64,000 nucleotides of DNA, from positions 185,321 through 249,320 of the forward strand of contig UESW01001521.1 in NCBI GenBank assembly GCA_900491605.1, written 5' to 3'. The stretch's first letter is position 1. Each line of letters starts with the position of its first letter. Below, in pieces: positions 36,101 to 43,639 of the stretch. The position numbers and the translations under genes were made by a program. The stretch is from Calamus simplicifolius. Its lineage: Eukaryota; Streptophyta; Magnoliopsida; Arecales; Arecaceae. The notes beneath the pieces are model-generated. The model was not told the DNA's origin and did no database searches. It worked only from the letters and a program-made list of their open reading frames with translations.

Positions 36101-38368
36101 CCATTAACTTATGTTGTGTAATTAGACCCTCATCCAGTATTACCTTGTAATCTGTACAAAATGCTCGATCAATTTTTCTAGTAAGAAAGAAATCTATTTG
36201 ACTAGCATTACATCTACTTTTAAAAGTTATCAAATGAGAGGCTCTCTTTTTAAAATATGTATTTTTAAAAATAATGCATGGATGACATTTTAAAAACACT
36301 ATGTCCGAGGTGTAAGTCCACTTAACAGAACTTATTATTAACTAGTCAAAACCATATAAAATGGCCTCTTTCGCATACCTTAGAGCAACCTCCTTGCGGA
36401 CATCATACCGTATTTTCTTATCAAAATTTCTTTCCTTGCGTTTTTCACGAAACCTAATCAATGAAGCAATCCTTCTTGCAGGAATATTTGTTCGCCGTAG
36501 TATATCATCATAACCCTATTGCAAAATGCAATTAAAATGAGTGAACAAAAGGAAAAAAACACAAATTAATGAGGTAGGCGAATGATGTGAGAATACCCTC
36601 TCATCCTGGTGACAGGGCAATGCCATGCCAGCTACACCAGTTGGTACTTCGCACCCTCCTAACAGGAACAACACAGCTTGCACCTGCAGCACAAGAGTCC
36701 TAATAACGAGAATTACTTCTCAATAGGCCAGCAGCAAGTGTAGACAACAGAAGTCCACAACGACTTAATTGAACACATAGTCTGCACTCAGAAGGCAATT
36801 GCCAATGAAAGCACAGAGTTTCTGAAAAATAATAACAACTTAAACAAATTCTATTGTTTATGCCAATGGACCCATTCAGTATATTTTCTAACAGCAATAT
36901 GCCAGATTGAACATAAGAAAAATATCAGCCAGTGCACCAATATTTCATTCATATAGATTGATAATGCCCATACATCATAGCCATGACTTTGAATTAATAT
37001 AAGACAGTGAATCGAATCAGAGAGGAGCGCATATAAAAATGAGCTAGGGACAAAGCAGTGGCTCTAGTTATCATATATTTCGAAAAACAAATGCTTGGAG
37101 TAGAACACAACAGCCAAAGGATAAAGATATATGCATGGCCTACACAGACATACATAATATTGATCAACCGTAAATGGACAATGAAGTTGGATCAAATACA
37201 TTAGATTTGAATCACAGCAAAAATCCACTAAAGCAATCCTAACCAGCATGCATACACTAGCTTAAAAATCATGAAGGTCACTCGCATGGACTGGTGAGTC
37301 CTTTTGGAAAACAGCACCCACAGCGTTTTAAAGAGTTAAGAAGACAATGCAACACTCAAAACCTTCCAGATAGCATGGAGACTGAATTCATTTAAACAAA
37401 AGCATTAAAAGATAAATTTTTGATCTCAAGATAAGAGCAAGAGTGGCTGGCCTGTGATGGCTTTGTCAGCAACAGATCAATTTGAACCATAAGTAGCATC
37501 CATTTCTTAACTTCATCCTTAAAATTATTTTTTTTTCAAAAAAAAAAAATCTTAGCTGGCTTTGATAATAGTCATAAACACGGTGTATATATATATATAT
37601 ATATATATTAGCATAATCATTACCAATTTGATATGACGTTCATCATCTACTACAAATATCCAATTGCCTGAATCACTTGATCAGCACAAGCATCACCATT
37701 TCAAACTAACATCCAGTGGTCAGAAGTAAATTAATCAAAGAGTTCAGAAAGAGCACAATAATGCTATCATCACAAATCAGTGATCGATTGGACGGTGTGG
37801 ATCGATTAAGCAATGCATCAATCAGCACACATGTCAGAAAAAGCATGTAATTTTCTTACATTTTACAGAGCATCGCAACCATCGAATAGATCAGGCAAAC
37901 ACTCCATCAAAAGACGTTTATATAATCCAATTAAGCGACAGAACACTGTTTTATTAAGCTTATAACACAACAGTATCGCAGTCGACCAAAAAGATATCAC
38001 CTTTAACCATATGCAAACAGAAAGAAGCGAAACCCCTACAGCGAAAACTACCAAAAGGACTTTAAAAAAAAAGGTAAAGTAGATCCGGAGGAGGGGAAAG
38101 CCCACACCTTTTCTGGCGTGACAGAGTCGAAGACATACACCTCGCCCTGGAACAAGAGAGTGATCTGGTTCGACGTGGCGCTGATGAGCGGCATGGCCGC
38201 GTCGACGGCGTCGGCGAGGTGGTCCTGATCCGACGCCTGCGCCGCCGCCTCGTCCATCTTTTCGACTCCAGACCCGCCCTCGAGGCCGACGCTGACGCCG
38301 TGGTCCGCGCCGCCGGCAGCGCCGTCGCTGCCGTACATGTGGTTATCCGGCGGGTTTGCGTCCGACAT
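18876..38368 (-). CDS. ZML: TIFY-CCT-GATA transcription factor (ZIM/ZML, GATA24/25/28 type), complete
   Basis: Nuclear DNA-binding regulator of the plant class-III GATA group. Eight minus-strand exons: 38368-38108, 36683-36597, 36515-36379, 21882-21763, 21617-21512, 19279-19214, 19119-19028, 18942-18876. Every intron is GT-AG and phases match throughout, giving 936 nt and 311 residues with no break. The TIFY domain is at residues 67-97 (NQITLLFQGEVYVFDSV then VQAVLFLLGG). The CCT domain is at about 130-173 (RFREKRKERNFDKKIRYDV, EVALRMQRRKGQF). The GATA finger is at 203-229 with spacing C-x2-C-x20-C-x2-C, typical of this subgroup, ending LCNACGLMWANKGTLR. The acidic tail ends EEDLKTEL. Start ATG 38368 opens the only frame leading into the TIFY motif. 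Intron 3 is 14.5 kb and filled by retroelements; the gene still reads intact. Confidence 0.93.
19791..19899. repeat. 59-bp tandem duplication in GATA gene intron 5
   Basis: The block atttgatacataggtaagaattc... is repeated almost exactly at about 19794 and 19853. It lies directly upstream of an RTE fragment and may be the flank duplicated on its insertion or a local slippage product. Confidence 0.7.
19910..20456 (+). mobile_element. RTE-clade LINE 3' fragment, plus strand, in GATA intron 5
   Basis: A degenerate reverse-transcriptase tail matches the minus-strand fragment at 22490-23250. Shared features include attaaaattgaaagaaaaatt, ggccagctatgctatatgg and, at the 3' end, cccatgtagttgg followed by aaaggcttagatgag and ttgagttga. 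The last motif is typical of the 3' end of plant RTE elements. Stops break every frame. The rest of intron 5 (20460-21500) is AT-rich with an (ACAT)n run at 21149-21175 and no supported gene. Confidence 0.75.
22488..23250 (-). mobile_element. RTE-clade LINE 3' fragment, minus strand, in GATA intron 3
   Basis: Minus-strand frames read SEKFRYLRSIIQQ-type sequence, then VLYDWRIPLKLKEKFYK, IRPAMLYGKECWT, KMRMLRWICGKT and APIEDKMRENRLQWF. This is the conserved end of RTE reverse transcriptase. The 3' end at 22488-22560 carries the same cccatgtagttgg and ttgagttga motif as the plus-strand copy. Only the last third of the element is present, and it is split into two frames by a stop at about 23008. 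Confidence 0.8.
23795..24715 (-). repeat. 3' LTR of the Tat element (921 bp)
   Basis: Starts TGTTGACGCCGAGTCAC and ends CAGCCATATCA as written on the plus strand. In coding orientation a TATA box (TATAAAAG) lies at 24042-24035. An internal minisatellite near 24440-24540 repeats gagatactgttcat...gtccgaggccgaggggg. It is 49 bp shorter than its partner at 33182, partly because the partner has one more minisatellite unit. Confidence 0.92.
24716..24732 (-). promoter_or_regulatory. Polypurine tract of the Tat element
   Basis: Read on the minus strand the sequence is AGGGATGAGAGGGCATC, directly against the 3' LTR. It would prime plus-strand DNA synthesis. The element at 50432-55435 has a near-identical tract at the same place. 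Confidence 0.7.
25304..27500 (+). pseudogene. Antisense additional gene (aORF) of the Tat element: gypsy-type transposase domain plus coiled coil
   Basis: Lies between pol and the 3' LTR, opposite to gag-pol, as in Tat elements with an antisense ORF such as Grande. ATG at 25304 (MSSHSWTSKDD), frame change near 25470. The PF04195-like plant gypsy-type domain follows at about 25575-26016 (ANIWARYQILRNVGLFLPT, VYEMSLRVGLRLPFPLFF, LLDYYSLTSPELPS). The next block near 26090-26144 reads NLLLTENL, stop, SAGLISHRG, with donor GTAAGT at 26145. An acceptor at about 26217 leads into MKVPTLKLKRAAAKRRAQEG; a frame change follows near 26435. Donor GTGAGT at 26772, acceptor at about 26851. The last exon to stop 27500 is a long Ala/Glu/Arg coiled coil (MREAQQEAEEARARAEAAER). 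Function is unknown; it appears split and slightly decayed. Confidence 0.72.
27870..29026. repeat. 121-bp tandem array in the Tat element, ten units
   Basis: Units start at 27870, 27991, 28111, 28232, 28353, 28474, 28595, 28716, 28843 and 28964, each opening gatggtacatcgctctgcc. Period is 121 bp except one unit lengthened by a small GATCGG expansion. Units lack stops in several frames, which creates long overlapping apparent reading frames on both strands. Because 121 is not a multiple of 3 the frame changes in every unit, so these are not proteins. The unit is related to the 97-bp unit at 51926-53045. Confidence 0.92.
29125..29400 (-). pseudogene. Integrase C-terminal end of the Tat element (distal part)
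   Basis: Reads LRMAVYRQRAAKYYNARVRP, then FLPGDLILRRAEVSKPT, GKLAPNWEGLYRI and DNLRWYYQ followed by a stop at 29125. This is the usual end of Tat-lineage polyproteins, a DNA-binding tail of integrase. It continues in frame from 31740-31920 once the hAT element and one copy of its duplication are taken out. Confidence 0.88.
29985..31520 (-). pseudogene. hAT transposase (RICESLEEPER/Ac type), broken, BED finger missing
   Basis: In minus-strand order: LPFSLSESYNFERYVQ, then MTNFLAIKQSLKESLSN, LTSDIWSASIGGNCFISVTA, ITFDNASNNNSAV, HIRCACHILNLSAQSG, DVITRWNSIYTMI, and near the end WWKSVKNQYPVMSAIARDVL with VPMSTVASESAFSAGRRI. The last two are the hAT dimerisation domain. The frame is interrupted by stops and shifts, and the N-terminal BED zinc finger is absent. 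A TATA-like CTATAAATAG on the minus strand near 31620 suggests that the original promoter remains next to a deletion. Confidence 0.85.
31657..31730. repeat. Hairpin at the right end of the hAT element
   Basis: Perfect 12-bp inverted arms ATATAGCCGTTA (31657-31668) and TAACGGCTATAT (31719-31730), with further pairing inside (TGTTGG-AAAGGGG against CCCCTCCCAACA). One arm abuts the target duplication. Confidence 0.8.
31740..31925 (-). pseudogene. Integrase fragment of the Tat element (proximal part)
   Basis: Reads APTGETPFSLVFGSEAVIPV, EIGSPSPRVESY and LRANLDLMEEVRDRA. This is the conserved stretch that precedes the integrase tail in Tat polyproteins. A stop sits just upstream (TS-stop-APTG). 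The sequence before it jumps straight to gag, marking a large deletion at about 31925-31985. Confidence 0.85.
31985..33100 (-). pseudogene. gag of the Tat element, truncated and broken
   Basis: Begins at ATG 33100 (MVMTRARGVSASYAERQ), followed by a Pro/Ala-rich and then Arg/His/Ser-rich linker with in-frame TAG stops near 33000 and 32880. The retrotransposon gag domain follows: EEPIFIRFRLPQLDPYDGTT, DSLMCIAFPATLKKAARAWY, then after a frame change near 32200 CRKISRIADSLFSIQQKSGE, SLRDYVARFKEA, LALKRGLRPSRFAYSL. It stops at DKKLPGSYVEL, where an internal deletion joins it to integrase. The zinc-knuckle end of gag and everything up to late integrase are gone. Confidence 0.85.
33160..33179 (-). 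promoter_or_regulatory. Primer-binding site of the Tat element
   Basis: The minus strand reads TTGGCGCGCCAGGTAGGAGG two bases inside the 5' LTR. TGGCGCGCCAGGTAG-type sites are usual in Tat-lineage gypsy elements. It fixes the coding direction as minus. Confidence 0.85.
33182..34151 (-). repeat. 5' LTR of the Tat element (970 bp)
   Basis: Same ends and motifs as 23795-24715. TATA box (TATAAAAG) on the minus strand at 33424-33417. The minisatellite at about 33830-33950 has three units. Small substitutions against its partner (for example gacactgaaaaaacgg against gacgtcgaggaaacgg) show that the insertion is not recent. Confidence 0.92.
35070..36350 (-). mobile_element. RTE-clade LINE fragment with endonuclease end and linker, in GATA intron 3
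   Basis: Minus strand reads IDFFLTRKIDRAFCTDYKVI, then LITQHKLMVMDV (end of the RTE endonuclease). It continues to VRKAR, stop, KIYEELYHKLETKDGEKDIY, RIAGVRNRKTRDMF and VLVKEKEIKER (linker before reverse transcriptase), then KAMGLDKISIKV. It jumps from there to a decayed 3' end near 35090 (ggccggctacatgaat). Most of reverse transcriptase is deleted. The region 34157-35060 between it and the Tat LTR is AT-rich with no recognisable gene. Confidence 0.75.
36684..38107 (-). other. GATA/TIFY gene intron 1 (1424 bp)
   Basis: Bounded by donor GTGTGG after exon 1 and an acceptor ending TGCAG before GTGCAAGC. It is AT-rich with a (TA)n run at about 37586-37608 and no coding signal. Confidence 0.8.
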
Positions 38369-38700
38369 CGTCGCGATCGGGGACGGGGACGGGGACGGGG
38401 GCCGGCGACGGCGGACGGCGATGAAACCCTAACCCTAGTCCTAGGCGGGAGTCCGGGAGGGAGGGAGGGAGGGGGCCGGAAGGAGAGCGTGATGTGGGAA
38501 TCACAGCCGCTGGATTGCGGTTTGATGATGCGAAACACGGGAAGCGCGTGTGGATGTCCAGTGCCCCCCCCCCCCCCCCCCCACTTAGACGTGGGGCCCA
38601 TTGTGCGGGCGCTATGATGCGGCCGTCGGATTCGGCGATGGCTGTGGGGGACCAGCGGGACATCTGGAGCCACCGCACATCACGTGAACGTTGTCAGCCA
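38369..38700 (-). promoter_or_regulatory. GC-rich 5' region of the GATA/TIFY gene
   Basis: Upstream of the start codon the composition turns sharply GC-rich, unlike the AT-rich flanks. It contains GGGGAC repeats (38380-38400), GGGA repeats (38456-38472) and a run of 19 C on the plus strand (38564-38582), which is a G run on the coding strand. It is probably 5' UTR plus core promoter; I see no clear TATA box. Long apparent reading frames on both strands here are by-products of the GC content. Confidence 0.5.
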
Positions 38701-38789
38701 TGGGTGGAGTAAGGTACCGGCCGTTACACGAGCAACAAGGGGTTGGATTTGGATCGGCTGTTTGGTCTCGTACAGAAAAATTGACTTTG

Positions 38790-39965
38790 CCTGGGCCCAT
38801 CAGGGTCTGAATTTTATTTTTAAATAAATTAAAAAATTATTAAAAATAAAAAAATATTAATATGAAGTCATCTTAATAATATGGGTTTGACATAGACCTC
38901 CAAAATACAATAAAAAAAAAGAAAAAAATAGAGATAACTCATCTTAATAATTAAAAAATATATATTATTAAAAGTGATACTTATATTATTGGAAGTAAAA
39001 TCAATTCAGGCATAAGGCCCATATAAAATGCCTTGTTAAAGCACACCTTATGCTTCAAGAGCATCCATCTCAGCTTTTCTCATATTAAAAAAAAAGACTT
39101 TGTGCATCGATCTTTAGTGCATCAAGCACGCATCGAATACGCGGCGTTTGCAAGTTTGATCCTCAGGCTAGTCCATAAGGTGATTTCTGGGCTACTATGC
39201 TCTCTGACTGGTTTCGCTCAACAAGGGCATAGTTAACGTTAAGAGACCAGACGTTCTTGCTTAACTTATTCATGATGCGTACAATGCATCGGACAATCTA
39301 TTCTTTCTTATAAATTTGAGTCTTTATGAGAATATCTAAACTTAGTATGTCTTGTTCCTTTTTGTTATTTTTTTTTCTTCCGATACCGTTAAATTATGAA
39401 TAAATGGATAAAAGCTAGAAAGGGTGCTATTCAAACGTGCAACACACCTTAAATATATAATATAAATATAACCAAAAAGATATATACTAGTTATGTATTA
39501 CTATAAATGTGACTCAAGTTATAGTTAATTACATACAATAGTTAAAACTAGACATGTAGACTTTAACACAATTAGAAGATTGGACCAGTAACTCAATGAT
39601 CCAATAGATGGATCAATATAGAATAGTATAAATAATCCAAAAAAAAAATAAAACTAAACAAATGATTCGTAAGAATAAATATAAATATTTTTTAATAAAA
39701 TTTAATTAATATAATAATTAAAAAATTTAAATTTTTAAAATTAAATTATTTAAATTTTAAATATTTTCTAGTGAGCCGTGCCAGATATGGCCCATGTCTG
39801 ACACGGCAAGGCTTGGGTTTGGCGTGATCTGTGGCTCCAAAATAAGTTGCGTGCCATGCCGTGCCGGATCGAAATTTTATAAAATGATCCGTTTTCTTGA
39901 GCGATCCGACGGGCCTGAACTGGCAGTACGGCCAGTGTCCATGTCTGGTTTCGAGCAACCTATCA
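38790..39965. mobile_element. Decayed hAT-like element remnant
   Basis: The left part (38790-38950) matches the subterminal region of the hAT at 29600-29860: aaaattattaaaaataaa, then gggtttgacatagacc. The right part (39775-39950) is GC-rich with ccgtgcc, cacggc, gggcc and ggccagtgtccatgtc words, like the GGCC-rich left end of that hAT in reverse. The middle is AT-rich with no transposase. Borders are approximate and no target duplication is visible. Confidence 0.45.
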
Positions 39966-39969
39966 TTTA

Positions 39970-40059
39970 TATATATAATCTCTCCTTTTTTTTTTTTTTT
40001 TTTGAGTAAAAACTACTTATCCGATGAGTCATAACAAGGTAGCTCTGTTCACTGCGGTA

Positions 40060-40090
<31 letters not shown>

Positions 40091-42680
40091 GATTTTTTTT
40101 GCAGTGTTTTGAAATTCACATGTTAAGCTCAAAGGACAATTCTTGTGCGTTAAAGAAAATAGGGTCAGTCAAGTCGTTCATGTACTTATTCATTAGTGTG
40201 TTAAGACATGTATTATTGGGTTAAAAAAATCGAAATTAGTTCACCATAATTGCATTACGCAACATTAGCTAAAAGGCCTTTTTCAAATCACGAGACAAGC
40301 GCTACCTCACGGCAAACTACCCAAAAGGGTTTTATAAAATTAAAACTAAAGTTTATATACTAAATATATCAATTAAAATAGGGCTTAAGAACCAAATAAA
40401 CCAAAATAGAACCAAACCTAAAGGATAACAGCAAAAAAAAAAGGGATAATTATAAATAAATAAAATATAAAAAATTATAATAATTAAGCATTTTTTTATT
40501 TATGTAAACTTTTCAATATATTTTATTATTAAAAAATTTATTATATTAATGACATGAATATCAAACCTTTGTAGCTCTTCTTTTATTATGTATAAAAGAA
40601 CCCTCAAAACTCTTTTCCGCCACCTTAGAAAGAAAGGAACCCTCACTCTCTCTCTCTCTCTCTCTCTTTTTCTAGGCTCAAAAGAACCCTCACAAACTCT
40701 CTTAAATAAGATAAGAAAAATAAAAACAAAAACGAAAATCACTCTCTCAAGGAATAAAAAGTTGCAAATAAAGTTCCAAATTTAGATGGAAAGGATTTTA
40801 TACTAAAAGCTCAATAATACAATTTGTCTCTAAAATAAATCAATGAATCTAATATTTATTTCATGTATAAAATTGGTGTCAAGATCCCAATTATAAAAAT
40901 CCCAAAAGCGTTTGCAATTAGAACCTTAAAGCCCCTTCCACCCGTTATCTAAAATTAACTGCTAAGACTTTCTAATAGTTGCCAAATTAATTACTGAAGT
41001 GATTGATTAACCATGGAGCCATAGAGCTCTTTAGATTTTGTGATCAACCTGCCCCTTAGATAATTAATCTTTGGTTATCAGCCTCAACTAGTCCATCACA
41101 ACCTAGGGCCAATTAATTGCTCAATGTGAGTTTTAGATTTTTGGTTTATTTTTCATGCTATCTATGATCCAAAATTTAGCCGCATTAGTTAAATGAGTCC
41201 TGATCTTTTACAATCTCTTCTATCAAGTTTTTTAATAAATATCCTTAGGAGCATAAAAAACTATAAGTTAAAGCCTCTTTTCTTTAGACATTTTTGAGCT
41301 AGTTAACATTTAATTATCTATTGTTTTTCTCCAACTTAGTTTTTTTTTTTTTTTTGTAGATCTTTGAATTCTTTATGAATCAAGTACATACCAAATAAAA
41401 TTTTGATTGGCTTAGATTAAACATCATATTTACCTATTATCATAAACTCAAGCATGTTACTAGTTCTTTAATCAATATGTTTTATTATTAACGAAATATG
41501 TATTATTGAGCATTTAGGTTCAATAGCGAGAAAGTATCTTATGATATTTTTATCGTTGTATTGAGGGTAATTTTATGTTTATTTGCATAGTCATCTATAT
41601 AAGGGTTGATTAAACTCTCCTTTAATAGGACATATGAAATGCATGTGTCTATAGAAACATGGATGAAAAGAAATGGTTTCATAAATTTCCTTAGCAAAAG
41701 TTTGAATATCTAATATGTTAGTTTCAGTGTTTATAAAAAATAAATTCTTCTTTGTTATCCTTAATTTTTTTAAAAAAAATTCGCCTTACAACCAAAAATA
41801 AAAATCACAAGATATAATAATATTAAAAAATTTTCCATCAATCATTATATTTTCTAAGTCTAAGCATCATTTACTTGATCTTTCAGCTTCAAAAATAATT
41901 TCACAACGAATAAAAAAATTATATATTTAAAATTTAAATTATTTATTATTAATTAAAATTTTTATTTAAAATTTTATATTATATAGTTTTAATCTACTAA
42001 CAAATTAATTGGGTAAGCAATTAAGTATTATTACATAACGTTTGCTCCGACCTCTGGTTGACTTTTGCTTGTATTGTACTCCCAGCCAAATCTCCACCAC
42101 AATCAGAGATAAAGTTTAATTTCCATATATTGCTGATCATTTTAGGAAAAAAAAGGGAAACGAAAAACGATCGTTGAGCTCCAAACAAACTGCTCAAATT
42201 AGGACGACGAGCAAGAACTCTCCCATCTCTTCTCTCGCTACATACAACGACCACAGGGGAACGCACAGAGACTTGGTAATAAACAAGTGAGGACATTTCG
42301 GCCATAGATGATAACGGGATGGATCGGGACTACCACGTAGAGCTTCCCGCCACCCCGCGGAGATCGAAGTTCCTCATCCAATCAAAAACGGTCAACTTGG
42401 TAGGCCAGTATTGGTCAACAACTTATGACTGCATGCGTTTCAAGTGAAGTCAATGGAACATCCCAATTAAATCAATTTATTTATAAGAATAAAACAGAAA
42501 TTAATTAAATCAGCTTTGAATTCTTTTCTACACCAACAACAAAAAAAAAAAAGAATGATAAGTCAACAATACATTACTTTATTATCGATCCTGATTCGAC
42601 ATAAGAGAGGACATAGTTTGAAGGGCGGATTCAAAGCAATGCATGGAGATTCCATAACCCATTAGAGGAACATGCTGTAA
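39970..42680. other. AT-rich intergenic stretch, no recognised gene
   Basis: Microsatellites (CT)n-(TA)n at 40062-40090 and (CT)n at 40648-40669. A minus-strand reading frame at 42305-42021 (94 codons, MAEMSSLVYYQ) has no recognisable domain and I do not call it a gene. Confidence 0.6.
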
Positions 42681-42685
42681 CTATA

Positions 42686-43290
42686 TGATGAGGGATAAAA
42701 TCATCATTGCATTAATATGTATACACATCTCAAAAAGATTAGGATCACTTTCGATTTTTGACTACCGGATGCTGTACTTAAAAAAAAAGATAAATTTTTT
42801 TTGTCTCGGCAGGATCGAGCCACATCTCCACCTTGACAAAGCCGACCATTCTTATGCCTCGGCCTCATCTCAGTCTCAAGCTCCAGAGTCCCCCTCGGCC
42901 TCGAATTCCAAAGCTCCCCTCGGCCTCAGACTCCAAAGTTTTCCTCGGCCTCGGACCCCAGAGTTCCCCTCAGCCTCGGACTCCAGAGCTCACTCAGCCT
43001 CGGGCTCCAGAGTTTTCCTCGACCTCGGCCTCGAACTCTGGAGTTTCCCTCGGCCTCAGATCTTTCGTAAAAAGACAATCTTCCTGTCTCGTCAGAGCCG
43101 AACCATCCTCATGCCTTGGCAGGCCCAGAGTAGCCAAAAGCCAAATGTGACCCTTCGACCACATCGGCTCTCGTCATTTTAAAAGAGAAATCAAACCAGG
43201 TATAGCATGCCGCCTATAAATAACCAAATAACAGAATAACCGAATCTCAAATCTCCGAACCAGCCTCTTCTTAATTTGTTAGTCACATCA
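42686..43290 (+). mobile_element. Solo-LTR-like block of the family at 60847
   Basis: Starts TGATGAGGGATAAAATCATC, matching TGTTGAGGGGTAAAATCACC at the start of the LTR at 60847; both are followed by CATTGCAT. It contains a 30-bp-scale minisatellite of cctcggcctc...ccagag words (42890-43060) and a TATA box (CTATAAATA) near 43213. No internal retroelement sequence follows. The right border (perhaps ...tcacatca at 43290) and target duplication are uncertain. Confidence 0.5.
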
Positions 43291-43639
43291 TTAAATTAAT
43301 GAATCTATTAAGTATAATAACTTAGCCCATAGATTGTTATTATATGTTATTGATTTATATTATTGCATGCTTACATTGGTAAGACATGACATTGAGTTAT
43401 ATGCCTCAAATTCAGTTACATGAACATGATTTTTATTTTGTGTAGCTATTTTGCCTGTTAATATTTCTGATATGAAATGTGATGTTCCTGATTCAAGTGA
43501 TGACAATTATAAAGTATGAAAGGAAAGAATTCTTCTTCAGTTAGGGTGCATGGACATTGCTAGCATAGGCTATCAGGAAGGATGAACCATATTCAGTTAC
43601 ACCTACCAGCACTCAGGTTGAGATTGCTATGAGAGTTAT

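Noticed and set aside
35070..36350. That the RTE pieces at 22.5 kb and 35 kb are one element split by the Tat insertion
   Set aside because: The 35-kb piece has its own decayed 3' end near 35090, so they are separate insertions.
38219..38712. Plus-strand and alternative minus-strand ORFs overlapping exon 1 of the GATA/TIFY gene
   Set aside because: They are GC-rich shadows of the real exon and its promoter, with Arg/Pro-rich nonsense composition.
42021..42305. 94-codon minus-strand ORF MAEMSSLVYYQ...
   Set aside because: No recognisable domain, no neighbouring exon signals and no repeat elsewhere in the window.
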